A stretch of DNA of 37,179 bases, from assembly GCF_000737195.2 (NCBI RefSeq), contig NZ_JALM01000046.1:3381-40559 (forward strand). Reading direction: 5' to 3'. This document shows, piece by piece, positions 29,512 to 37,166 of this stretch; position 1 is the stretch's first letter, and each line of letters starts with the position of its first letter. Source of the stretch: Sciscionella sediminilitoris. Its GTDB lineage: Bacteria; Actinomycetota; Actinomycetes; Mycobacteriales; Pseudonocardiaceae. Below the pieces are notes generated by a model that was given only the letters and a program-made list of their open reading frames with translations, was not told where the DNA came from and ran no database searches. Made by a program: the position numbers and the translations under genes.

Positions 29512-30699
29512 TCAGCGGGTTAGGAGGAAGCGGCCGAAGTGGGGGACGGTGAAGGCGATGTGGCCGCGTTCGGCGGAGTAGACGAGCCCCTTCTTGATGA
29601 GGCTGTCCCTGGCCGGGGAGAGGGAGTTGGCGCGCCGGCCGAGGTGCCGGGCGACTTCGGTGCTCGCCGCGCCCGCGTCCGCGCCCTTGGTGAGCTCGGC
29701 CATGGCGTGCAGGTATTCGCGTTCGGCGGGGGTGGCGCGTTCGTAGCGGGACCCGAAGAACCCCACGGCGAGCTCGGTTTCGGCTTCCGGCGCGGCCATC
29801 TGGACGTCTGTGACGGTGATCGGGTTCTGTGGCGCGGCGTCCCAGGCTGCTTTGCTGTAGGCCTGCACGAAGTAGGGGTACCCGCCGGAGGCGTCGTAGA
29901 GGGCATCGAGTGCCTCGGGCTCGATGTCGGCCTCTTCGCGTTCGATGGGGGCGAGGACCGCGCGGTCGGCGTCTTCGCGTTCGAGCCGGTCGATCCGTAC
30001 GTAGCGGAAGAGGCGTTCGGAGTAGGACTTGGAGGCCGAGAGCACGGTCGGCAGGTGCGGCAGACCCGCGCCGACCACGACGAGCGGCGCGCTGGACTGG
30101 GAGAGTTCGTGGCAGGCGGCGCACAGGGCGGAGACGTCCTCGGGGCGTACATCCTGCATCTCGTCGATGAGCAGGGCTACCCCGCTGCCCACGTCGGCGG
30201 CGAGCTCGGCGACATCGGTGAACAGTTCGACCAGGTCGATCTCGATGTCCCCGGAATCGGCGCGACCGCTCGCGGCGGGCACATCGATACCCGGCTGCCA
30301 TCGGTCCCGTAGTTTCGCGTCGCTTGGTGCGCTGCGCAGCGCGAACGCCTTGAGCACTGCGAGCGTGGCCTCGACTCGGTCCGGGGCACGGTGGCGCACG
30401 GCGAGATCACGGATTGCGCGGTGCAACGCCGCGGAAAGGGGTCTGCGCAGTCCGGCGTCCGGGCGGGCTTCGACCTTGCCCGCGCCCCAGCCGTGCCGCA
30501 TCGCCATCGAACGCAGCTCCGCGAGCAGTACCGTTTTGCCGACGCCGCGCAGGCCGGTGAGGACCAGACTGCGTTCCGGTCGTCCTTTGGCCACCCGCTC
30601 CAGGACCACGTCGAACGCGGCGAGTTCACGGTCCCGGCCGGCCAGTTCGGGTGGGCGCTGTCCTGCTCCCGGAGCGAACGGATTGCGGACCGGATCCAT
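29512..30699 (-). CDS. AAA-type ATPase with C-terminal winged helix
   Basis: A 395-residue ATP-binding protein of the STAND/archaeal-ATPase-like group. Walker A is LTGLRGVGKTVLL (about 46-58), Walker B ALLIDEMQDV. The sensor region has PLVVVGAGLPHLP, and the late part has SGGYPYFVQAYSKAAW, typical of this family. A winged-helix-like C-terminus follows (about 320-395, EVARHLGRRANSLSPARDSL). ATG at 30699 is chosen: TACAGT lies seven bases upstream with TTGGAT 18 bases before it, so the transcript appears leaderless. It is divergent from a DoxX-like gene. Substrate and partner are unknown. Confidence 0.82.
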   Translation of the reverse strand: MDPVRNPFAPGAGQRPPELAGRDRELAAFDVVLERVAKGRPERSLVLTGLRGVGKTVLLAELRSMAMRHGWGAGKVEARPDAGLRRPLSAALHRAIRDLAVRHRAPDRVEATLAVLKAFALRSAPSDAKLRDRWQPGIDVPAASGRADSGDIEIDLVELFTDVAELAADVGSGVALLIDEMQDVRPEDVSALCAACHELSQSSAPLVVVGAGLPHLPTVLSASKSYSERLFRYVRIDRLEREDADRAVLAPIEREEADIEPEALDALYDASGGYPYFVQAYSKAAWDAAPQNPITVTDVQMAAPEAETELAVGFFGSRYERATPAEREYLHAMAELTKGADAGAASTEVARHLGRRANSLSPARDSLIKKGLVYSAERGHIAFTVPHFGRFLLTR

Positions 30700-30811
30700 G
30701 TCGAGGACTGTATCGGGGTTTCTAGGGCCGATCCAAGATTTCGGAATACGTGTCGAGAGTAGGTTCTCGGGAGGAAGCGGACTCATCGAGAACGGGACAG
30801 GTGGACTGCAC

Positions 30812-31225
30812 ATGCTTCGTCGGATCGCTCGACCACTGCTTGCCTGGGTCTTCGTCAGCGGTGGAATCGACACATTGCGGCACCCGGCTGGGCGGGTCGA
30901 GCTCGCGCGCCCACTGCTGGACAAGACCATCGGCGATCGCTCGCTCCCGGTGCCGACCGACCCGGAGACGCTGGTCAAGGTCGACGCGCTGGTCAAGACC
31001 GGGGCCGGGCTCGCGCTCGGGTTCGGGAAATGCCCGCGGTTGGCGGCGCTGCTGCTCGCCGGGAGCCTGATCCCTACCACGCTCGCCGGTCACTCCTACT
31101 GGGAACACGATGACGAGGCCTCCCGGGCCACGCATCGGATCCACTTCGACAAGAACCTGGCATTGCTCGGCGGGCTGCTCATCGCCGCGCTCGACAAGGG
31201 CGAAAACCGAAAGCGTCCTTCGTGA
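30812..31225 (+). CDS. DoxX-like membrane protein
   Basis: A 137-residue membrane protein of the DoxX family. It starts LRRIARPLLAWVFVSGGIDT, has GAGLALGFGKCPRLAALLLAG in the middle and a HFDKNLALLGGLLIAAL helix near the end; the last matches the DoxX signature. Four hydrophobic segments are expected. Members are linked to oxidative stress or thiol balance in some actinobacteria. ATG at 30812 gives a proper first helix. The protein ends KRPS, and its TGA lies inside the hairpin at 31221-31262. Confidence 0.85.
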   Translation: MLRRIARPLLAWVFVSGGIDTLRHPAGRVELARPLLDKTIGDRSLPVPTDPETLVKVDALVKTGAGLALGFGKCPRLAALLLAGSLIPTTLAGHSYWEHDDEASRATHRIHFDKNLALLGGLLIAALDKGENRKRPS

Positions 31226-31262
31226 GTGGTTGTGTTGGTTAGAACCAACACAACCACTCACG
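31221..31262. terminator. Dispersed hairpin copy 8, perfect 20-bp stem
   Basis: CGTGAGTGGTTGTGTTGGTT (31221-31240), loop AG, exact complement 31243-31262. It lies between the convergent DoxX and symporter genes and contains the DoxX stop codon (31223-31225). The symporter stop lies about 20 bases beyond the other arm. Confidence 0.82.
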
Positions 31263-31280
31263 ACCGAGTAAAGCCCCAGG

Positions 31281-32939
31281 TCAAGCGGGGTTTGTCGAGG
31301 CCGTCTTCTCGGGGAGGGGGGTGTTCTCGTCCACGTGGTAATCGTCGGCGCTGGTCTCGTCCCCGCTGTCCTTGGAGCCGAGCGCGCGGGCGATCACGGT
31401 GACGAGGACGGCGACCACGAGGTTCGCGATGAGGGCGACGAATCCGACGTAGATCTGCACCTGTGAACCTTCGAAGGGATGCCAGCCGAAGATCGACAGG
31501 TGCCCGAGTGGGAGCGCGGAACCACCGAAGTGTCCGGTTCCGTTCGCCCGGGGGATGCCGTAGAGCATGATGATCCCCCAGGCCATACCCACGATCCAGC
31601 CCGCGATCAGGCCGGCTTTGTGCAGCCAGCGGGTGAACAGGGCGATCGCGACCGATGGCAGGGTCTGCAGGATGAGCACGCCGCCGATCAGCTGCAGGTC
31701 GATGGAGAACTGCGGGTCGATGAAGACCACGAAGGCCACGGCGCCGAACTTCACGATCAGCGAGGCGAGCTTGGCCTGTTTGGCTTCCTGGGCCGGGGTC
31801 GCATCGCGGCGGAGGTAGGACTTGTAGATGTTGCGGGTCCACATGTTCGCCGCACCGATGGACATCACCGCCGCGGGCACGAGCGCGCCGATACCGATCG
31901 CGGCGTAGGCGATTCCGGCGAACCAGGACGGGAACTGGGTGCCGAACAGGTTGGGCACCACGGTGTTCGTGTCCGGCTCACCGGTCGCGTTGTTGGTGAT
32001 CGGGCTGGTGCCCGCGGCCAGTGCGATGAACCCGAGCAGGCACAGCAGGCCGAGCACGAAGGAGTACGCGGGAAGCGCGACCATGTTGCGTTTGATCACC
32101 CGGCGTCCCTTGGAGGCGAGCACACCGGTCACCGAGTGCGGGTACAGGAACAGCGCCAGCGCCGAGCCGAACGCCAGGGTCGCGTACTGCAGCTGGTTGT
32201 TTCCGGTGAGCAGTACCGAGCCCTTCGGCTTGCCCGTCTTCGGGGAGATCTCACTCAGTTTCTGCTGTGAGATGTCGAAGATGTGGCCGAATCCGCCGAA
32301 CTTGATGGGCAGGTAGATGACCGCGACGATGATCACGATGTAGATCAGCGCGTCCTTGACCACCGCGATCAGTGCGGGCGCGCGCAGTCCCGACTGGTAG
32401 GTGTAGAGCGCGAGGATCACGAACGCGATCAGCAGCGGCAGGTGCCCGAGCAGACCCGAGGCATTGATCCCCATCGTGCGTAGTACCGCTTCGAGCCCGG
32501 CGAGCTGCAGCGCGATGTAGGGCATGGTCGCGACGATCCCGGTGATCGCGATCAGCAGCGCGAGGGTCGGGGAGTTGAACCGTCCGCGCACGAAGTCGGC
32601 GGGGGTGACGTACCCCTTCGCGCGGGAGACCGACCACAGGCGGAGCGCGGGAAGCAGCACGATCGGGTAGGCGATGATCGTGTACGGCAGGGCGTACATG
32701 CCCAGTGCTCCGCTGCCGAAGATCAGCGCGGGCACCGCGACGAAGGTGTACGCGGTGTAGAGGTCACCGCCGAGCAGGAACCAGGAGATCCAGGCGCCGA
32801 ACCGGCGGCCGCCGAGTCCCCATTCGTCGATGTGGTCGAGCGAGGCGGATTTCCATCGTGCGGCGACGAAACCGAGCACGGTCACGAACGCGAACAGCAC
32901 GACGAAAACAACCAGTTCGACGATCTGTCCGCCGCTCAC
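31281..32939 (-). CDS. Sodium:solute symporter (SSS) family transporter
   Basis: A 552-residue transporter with about 13 membrane helices. It has the SSS pattern early on: EWGLGGRRFGAWISWFLLGG, ALPYTIIAYPI, VTPADFVRGRFNSP. GIGALVPAAVMSIGAANMWTRNIY near residue 390 is the family's sodium-binding and signature region. GTG at 32939 overlaps the TGA of the upstream DUF3311 gene (GTGA), with GGAGG upstream. A small DUF3311 protein paired with an SSS transporter is common in actinobacteria and in monocarboxylate permeases. The substrate is probably a small organic acid, though this is only inferred. Confidence 0.92.
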   Translation of the reverse strand: MSGGQIVELVVFVVLFAFVTVLGFVAARWKSASLDHIDEWGLGGRRFGAWISWFLLGGDLYTAYTFVAVPALIFGSGALGMYALPYTIIAYPIVLLPALRLWSVSRAKGYVTPADFVRGRFNSPTLALLIAITGIVATMPYIALQLAGLEAVLRTMGINASGLLGHLPLLIAFVILALYTYQSGLRAPALIAVVKDALIYIVIIVAVIYLPIKFGGFGHIFDISQQKLSEISPKTGKPKGSVLLTGNNQLQYATLAFGSALALFLYPHSVTGVLASKGRRVIKRNMVALPAYSFVLGLLCLLGFIALAAGTSPITNNATGEPDTNTVVPNLFGTQFPSWFAGIAYAAIGIGALVPAAVMSIGAANMWTRNIYKSYLRRDATPAQEAKQAKLASLIVKFGAVAFVVFIDPQFSIDLQLIGGVLILQTLPSVAIALFTRWLHKAGLIAGWIVGMAWGIIMLYGIPRANGTGHFGGSALPLGHLSIFGWHPFEGSQVQIYVGFVALIANLVVAVLVTVIARALGSKDSGDETSADDYHVDENTPLPEKTASTNPA

Positions 32940-33202
32940 TTGCCATCCTCCCCGGAGTTCTCCTGCTTGTTCTGCTTCTTCGGCTTCTTGTCCCTGGTCG
33001 CCAGGTAGACGATCGCGACGCTGATGACGCCGATGAACACGAACAGGAACTGGTACCAGTAGAAGTACGGCATGCCGAACAGCCGGGGCCGATCCGCGTT
33101 GTACATCGGGGTGAAGAGGACGATCAGCGGAACCAGTAACACCAGGTTCCACCACGACAGACGCAGCCCGGAATGGCCGCGCCGCCTCGGCTCGGACGAC
33201 AT
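32936..33202 (-). CDS. DUF3311 small membrane partner of SSS transporter
   Basis: An 88-residue protein with two membrane helices (WWNLVLLVPLIVLFTPMYNA and FLFVFIGVISVAIVYLATR) separated by GMPYFYWYQ, the DUF3311 hallmark. The basic C-terminus (KKPKKQNKQ) is cytoplasmic. ATG at 33202 has GGAGG six bases upstream. The stop codon overlaps the symporter's start codon. It probably assembles with or stabilises the transporter. Confidence 0.9.
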   Translation of the reverse strand: MSSEPRRRGHSGLRLSWWNLVLLVPLIVLFTPMYNADRPRLFGMPYFYWYQFLFVFIGVISVAIVYLATRDKKPKKQNKQENSGEDGK

Positions 33203-33261
33203 CGATGACCTCCAGCGGTTCGCAAGTGCCGGAATCATATGAGGTACGCGTGAAACCCCAA

Positions 33262-33306
33262 AACTGTCCCCAGCTGTGGACAGTTCCGGTGCCTACCTGT
33301 GGATAA
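33262..33306. promoter_or_regulatory. Inverted DnaA-like boxes plus perfect DnaA box
   Basis: A near-perfect 24-base palindrome centred on AGCT (33262-33285) carries CTGTCCCCA facing TGTGGACAG. A perfect inverted TTATCCACA (TGTGGATAA, 33298-33306) follows 12 bases later. The cluster is 60-105 bases upstream of the DUF3311-symporter operon. Confidence 0.5.
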
Positions 33307-33422
33307 CCCCGGCTTCACTGCCCCCAGCAACCCCCGAATGGCCTAATCACCGCACTTCGCCAAGGGTTCGCCCGCTATTCACTTTCAGCTGAGTGATCCA
33401 CAAGCGGGCCCCGGACCTGCTT

Positions 33423-33462
33423 GTGCGTGGTTGTGTTGGTTAGAACCAACACAACCACGCAC
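33423..33462. terminator. Dispersed hairpin copy 9, perfect 19-bp stem (GTGCGTGG variant)
   Basis: GTGCGTGGTTGTGTTGGTT (33423-33441), loop AG, exact complement 33444-33462. It lies about 27 bases after the xdhC stop and separates that operon from the symporter promoter region on the same strand. The A-to-C change in the arm is matched by a T-to-G change in the other arm, so pairing is conserved. Confidence 0.8.
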
Positions 33463-33488
33463 GACGGGCTTCGACCTGCGGGAACGGG

Positions 33489-34610
33489 TCAGATTTCGGT
33501 GGTGAGGCGTTCCCGGTGGATGGGTCCGTCGAGGGTGGACAGTCGGATGCCGCGGCCACCCCAGCGCAGGGCGACGATCTCGGCCGCGATGGAGATGGCG
33601 GTTTCCTCCGGGGTGCGGGCGCCGAGGTCGAGGCCGATGGGTGAGGAGAGCCGTTCGAGTTCGTGTTCGCCGAACCCGGCCGCGCGCAATCGGTCGAGCC
33701 GTTCCTCGTGGGTACGCCGGGAACCCATGGCGCCGACGTAGCCGAGCTCGGCGCGCAGGGCGACCTCCAGTAGCGGCACGTCGAACTTGGGGTCGTGGGT
33801 GAGCACGGTGACGACGGTCCGTTCGTCGATCCGGCCCGCTTCGAGTTCGGCGTTCAGGTAGCGGTGCGGCCAGTCGACGATGACCTGGTCGGCGTCCGGG
33901 AATCGGCTGGTGGTGGCGAAGATGGGCCGCGCGTCGCAGACGGTGACGTGGTATCCGAGGAAGGATCCGATCCGCACCATGGCCGCGGCGAAGTCGATCG
34001 CGCCGAACACGAGCATCCGCGGCGGTGGTTCGAAGGTGGCCACGAAAACGGTGCAGCCCTCGCCGCGGCGCTGGCCGTCCGGCCCGTAGTGCAGGGATCC
34101 GCTGCGCCCGCTGGCCAGGCGTCCGCGCGCGTCGTCGGTGACCGCGTCGTCGAACCGATCCCCGCCGAGGGTGCCGGATCGCCGCTCCGGCCAGATGAGC
34201 AGGTGCGCGCCGATCCGCGCCGGATCGGGGTGCTCGACGACGGTGGCCAGCGCGACCGGTTCACCATCGCGGACCGATTCGGCGAGCTCGAGCACCCAGT
34301 CCCCGGCCGGTTCCACGAACACGTCGAGGATCCCGCCACAGGTCAGCCCGACGGCGAACGCATCGTCATCGGAGACCCCGTAGCGCTGCAGCACCGGAGC
34401 CGATTCGCTGATCACCTGCTGGGCGAGCTCGTAGACCGCACCTTCGACGCAGCCACCGGAAACGCTGCCGCGCACGGTGCCGTCCTCGGCGACGAACATC
34501 GCCGCTCCGGGCGCGCGTGGCGCCGAATGAAAGGTCGCGACAACGGTGCCGAGCCCGACCCGTTCCCCAGCGGCCACCCTGGTGGCCAGTTCCTCGAGTA
34601 CGTCACGCAT
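33489..34610 (-). CDS. XdhC family molybdenum-hydroxylase maturation factor
   Basis: A 373-residue protein of the XdhC/CoxF family that binds molybdenum cofactor and helps sulfurate and insert it into xanthine dehydrogenase-type enzymes. The N-terminal domain has the conserved GSVSGGCVEGAVY at about 62-74 and LTCGGILDVFVEP. The C-terminal Rossmann domain has LVFGAIDFAAAMVRIGSFLG and the GYVGAMGSRRTHEERLDRL region, both diagnostic. ATG at 34610 has GAGAGG upstream and overlaps the coxE-like stop by eight bases. It is the last gene of the mocA-coxD-coxE-xdhC unit. The target enzyme lies outside the window. Confidence 0.93.
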   Translation of the reverse strand: MRDVLEELATRVAAGERVGLGTVVATFHSAPRAPGAAMFVAEDGTVRGSVSGGCVEGAVYELAQQVISESAPVLQRYGVSDDDAFAVGLTCGGILDVFVEPAGDWVLELAESVRDGEPVALATVVEHPDPARIGAHLLIWPERRSGTLGGDRFDDAVTDDARGRLASGRSGSLHYGPDGQRRGEGCTVFVATFEPPPRMLVFGAIDFAAAMVRIGSFLGYHVTVCDARPIFATTSRFPDADQVIVDWPHRYLNAELEAGRIDERTVVTVLTHDPKFDVPLLEVALRAELGYVGAMGSRRTHEERLDRLRAAGFGEHELERLSSPIGLDLGARTPEETAISIAAEIVALRWGGRGIRLSTLDGPIHRERLTTEI

Positions 34611-35682
34611 CGCGCACCTCTCGCAGCAACATCCGCAGTGTTTCCAGGCTATGCCCGGCAAGCAGGCGGTCGATATGCCCGAGCGCGGCCGCGATCCCGG
34701 ACTGCACCGGCTCGTAGCCCGCCCTTCCCGCATGCGGGTTCACCCAGAAAACCTTGTGTGCCAAGCGATGTAACCGGGCCATCTGCTCACCGAGCCGCTC
34801 GGGTTCACCGCGTTCCCAGCCGTCGGAGTAGACCACGACCACCGCGCCGCGCGCGAGCCCTCGTTGCCCCCAGCGATCGCAGAACACGCGGAGTGACTCG
34901 CCGATCCGCGTTCCACCGGCCCAGTCCGGGACCGTCCGGGCCGCCGCGGCCAGGGCCAGCTCGGGATCCCGGGCGCGCAGGGCCGGGGTGAGCCTGGTCA
35001 GCCGGGTGCCGATGGTGAACGTTTCGGTGGCCGCACGCCTGGTCACCACGTGCGCGAATCGCAGAAGCGCGTCGGCGTAGGGACGCATCGATCCGGAGAT
35101 GTCCAGCAACAGCACGATTCCGCGCGGTCTCGGTGCGCTCGCCCGGTGGCGGAGGTGTACCGGTTCCCCACCACTGGCGAGCATCCCGCGCAGGGTCCGT
35201 CCCGGGTCGAGTTCGCCGCGGTGTGCGGGGCGGCGGCGCATGCTCGAACGTAGCGGTGGCCGCACATCCAGCTCGGCGAGCAGGGCGCGCACCCGCTCCC
35301 GCTCGGCTTCGGTGAGCTCGGCCAGATCGCGGTAGCGCAGTACCTCGGTGTCGTCCGCGGCGACCCGCAGCGCCTCCCCCGGTTCGCCGCTCGCCGTTCT
35401 CCCGTCGAGCGCGGCGATCCGCGGGCGGGCCGGTTTCTCGGTTGCCGGTGTGGTCCCGGGGTATCCCGCGCCGAACCAGGCCGCGAAAACTCGCGCGTAC
35501 ACCGGAAGGTCGTCCGGTTCCCCGCACAGCGTCGCGCGCCCGGCCGCGTAGAGCTGGCGGGGGTCCGCGATATCGATGTGCCCGATGGCCTCGGTGAACG
35601 CCATGGCCCGGTGTGGATCGGCGGGTACCCCGGCCGCGGCGAGCGCCCTCGTGAAACCGAGCAGTCCGGGAAGCGGTTCCAT
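34603..35682 (-). CDS. CoxE-like von Willebrand factor A protein
   Basis: A 359-residue VWA-domain protein. An N-terminal helical part (about 1-150) precedes the VWA domain, with the metal-binding MIDAS motif DISGSM at about 197-202, the GTRIGES segment and VVVVYSDGWERGEPE. In carbon monoxide dehydrogenase clusters CoxD (AAA) and CoxE (VWA) work as a MoxR-VWA pair to build the metal centre. Its ATG overlaps the stop of the AAA gene (ATGA). The region between helices and VWA is Arg/Pro-rich. Confidence 0.9.
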   Translation of the reverse strand: MEPLPGLLGFTRALAAAGVPADPHRAMAFTEAIGHIDIADPRQLYAAGRATLCGEPDDLPVYARVFAAWFGAGYPGTTPATEKPARPRIAALDGRTASGEPGEALRVAADDTEVLRYRDLAELTEAERERVRALLAELDVRPPLRSSMRRRPAHRGELDPGRTLRGMLASGGEPVHLRHRASAPRPRGIVLLLDISGSMRPYADALLRFAHVVTRRAATETFTIGTRLTRLTPALRARDPELALAAAARTVPDWAGGTRIGESLRVFCDRWGQRGLARGAVVVVYSDGWERGEPERLGEQMARLHRLAHKVFWVNPHAGRAGYEPVQSGIAAALGHIDRLLAGHSLETLRMLLREVRDA

Positions 35683-36566
35683 CAGCTCGCCAGCAGGTTT
35701 TCCAGACCGGCTGCCAGGACCCGGTCGGTGTCCTCGTGGTACTTCAGCACGGCGCCGAGGGTGTGTGCCGCGGTCTGCGCGTCGAGTACGTCCCGGTCGA
35801 GGGCGAGCAGGGCGCCTGCCCAGTCGATCGATTCGGCGACCCCGGGTGGTTTGAGCAGTTCCAGCTCGCGGAGACCGCGCACCGCCGTGGCGACCTGATG
35901 GGCGAGCGCGTCCCCGATCCCGGGCACCCTGCTGTGCAGGATCGCCACTTCGCGGGCCAGGTCCGGGTGCTCGAGCCAGTGGTAGAGACAGCGGCGTTTC
36001 AGCGCATCGTGCACCTCGCGGGTGCGGTTCGAGGTCAGCACCGTGATCGGCGGCTGCCGCGCGGTGATCTCGCCGAACTCGGGGATGCTGACCGAGGCCT
36101 CGTCGAGTACCTGCAGCAGGAAGGCCTCGAACTCGTCGTCGGCGCGGTCGATCTCGTCGACCAGCAGCACACACGGTGCGGTGCGCAGCGCGCGCAGCAA
36201 CGGCCGGTCGAGCAGGAACCGTTCGTCGTAGAGCGATTTCTCCGCCTGTTCGGCATCGAGGTGGCCATCCGATGCGGCCTCGAGCGCGCGCAGGTGCAGC
36301 AGCTGACGCCCGAAATCCCAGTCGTAGAGCGCCTGCGCGGCATCGATGCCCTCATGGCACTGCAAGCGGATCAGGGTGAGGCCGAGCGCTTCGGCGAGTG
36401 CTTTGGCCAGCGAGGTCTTGCCGGTGCCCGGCTCGCCCTCGCAGAACAACGGCTTCCCCATCCGCATCGCGAGAAACGCCGTGGTCGCGAGCTCCGGGTC
36501 GGCGAGGTAACCGGTGGCCTCGAGGCTGCGGGCCAGTTCGTCCTGGCTCAGGGTGGGGCGCTCCAC
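35682..36566 (-). CDS. MoxR-type AAA ATPase, CoxD-like
   Basis: A 294-residue AAA+ ATPase. Walker A is CEGEPGTGKTSLAKALAE (about 42-59), Walker B is CVLLVDEIDRADDEFEAFLL (about 131-150), and sensor 1 is ITVLTSNRTRE. QCHEGIDAAQALYDWDF is typical of CoxD-type MoxR proteins. GTG at 36566 overlaps the upstream mocA-like gene by 19 bases. With the VWA protein it probably remodels a molybdenum hydroxylase during cofactor insertion. All four genes of the unit overlap, which implies tight co-expression. Confidence 0.93.
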   Translation of the reverse strand: MERPTLSQDELARSLEATGYLADPELATTAFLAMRMGKPLFCEGEPGTGKTSLAKALAEALGLTLIRLQCHEGIDAAQALYDWDFGRQLLHLRALEAASDGHLDAEQAEKSLYDERFLLDRPLLRALRTAPCVLLVDEIDRADDEFEAFLLQVLDEASVSIPEFGEITARQPPITVLTSNRTREVHDALKRRCLYHWLEHPDLAREVAILHSRVPGIGDALAHQVATAVRGLRELELLKPPGVAESIDWAGALLALDRDVLDAQTAAHTLGAVLKYHEDTDRVLAAGLENLLAS

Positions 36567-37144
36567 AGACCGAGCCTAACCCCGTCCTCGGGTGTGTCCA
36601 GGTCTTCGCCGTGACCGAACCGTGCGCACTCGACCAGGTGCACAGTGCGTTCCCGCAGCCAGGTCTTCGCCCCGTGTGCGCCGTGCAGCGTCGCGCCCAG
36701 CTCGGCGAGGTGATCGGCCCCGATGAGCACCGGATGTCCCGGTTTTCCCTGGTAACCGGCCCGCGCGAGGACCGAGCGGGTGGCCAGCGCGCCGACCTCG
36801 CGCACCGTCTGCGCGGTGACTCCGGGCAGGTCGACCAGGTGCACCAGCACCGCGCTGGCCCAGTCGGGTACCGCGGCGAGGCCCGTGCGCAGCGAAGCCC
36901 CCATGCCCGTTTCCCAGTCCGGTGCGTACACGGACCGCACCTCGGGTGGTAACAGGGCGTGAACCTTGGAGGCGGCCGCGCCGAGCACCACGAGCACCTC
37001 GGCGCACCCGCCATCACGCAGTGTGCGTATCGCGCGGAGCACGAGCGGCTCGCCCCCGACCTCGGCGAGCGCCTTCGGGCCGCCGAATCGGGTCCCCGCC
37101 CCCGCGGCCAGTAACAACCCGACGACCTGCGGTTTCTCCGTCAC
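36548..37144 (-). CDS. MocA/MobA-like molybdenum cofactor nucleotidyltransferase
   Basis: A 198-residue nucleotidyltransferase. The N-terminal VVGLLLAAGAGTRFGGPKAL (about 7-26) is the nucleotide-binding loop; VHLVDLPGVT at about 99-108 replaces the more usual LxDMP; and QGKPGHPVLIG is the conserved late motif. Such proteins attach CMP or GMP to molybdopterin; in cox-type clusters a cytidylyltransferase (MocA) is expected. GTG at 37144 is close to GGGGTAG, a weak ribosome-binding site. It is the first visible gene of the maturation operon. Confidence 0.88.
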   Translation of the reverse strand: MTEKPQVVGLLLAAGAGTRFGGPKALAEVGGEPLVLRAIRTLRDGGCAEVLVVLGAAASKVHALLPPEVRSVYAPDWETGMGASLRTGLAAVPDWASAVLVHLVDLPGVTAQTVREVGALATRSVLARAGYQGKPGHPVLIGADHLAELGATLHGAHGAKTWLRERTVHLVECARFGHGEDLDTPEDGVRLGLWSAPP

Positions 37145-37166
37145 CTACCCCAGCCTAGCCGTGCTT

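Noticed and set aside
1329-33462. CRISPR array made of the repeated palindromes
   Set aside because: Copies are kilobases apart, each at a gene end, with no regular spacers and no cas genes.
1329-33462. Transposon ends or insertion sequences
   Set aside because: No transposase or target-site duplications are visible, and divergence follows RNA pairing. A MITE-like origin is not excluded but is not supported by the sequence alone.
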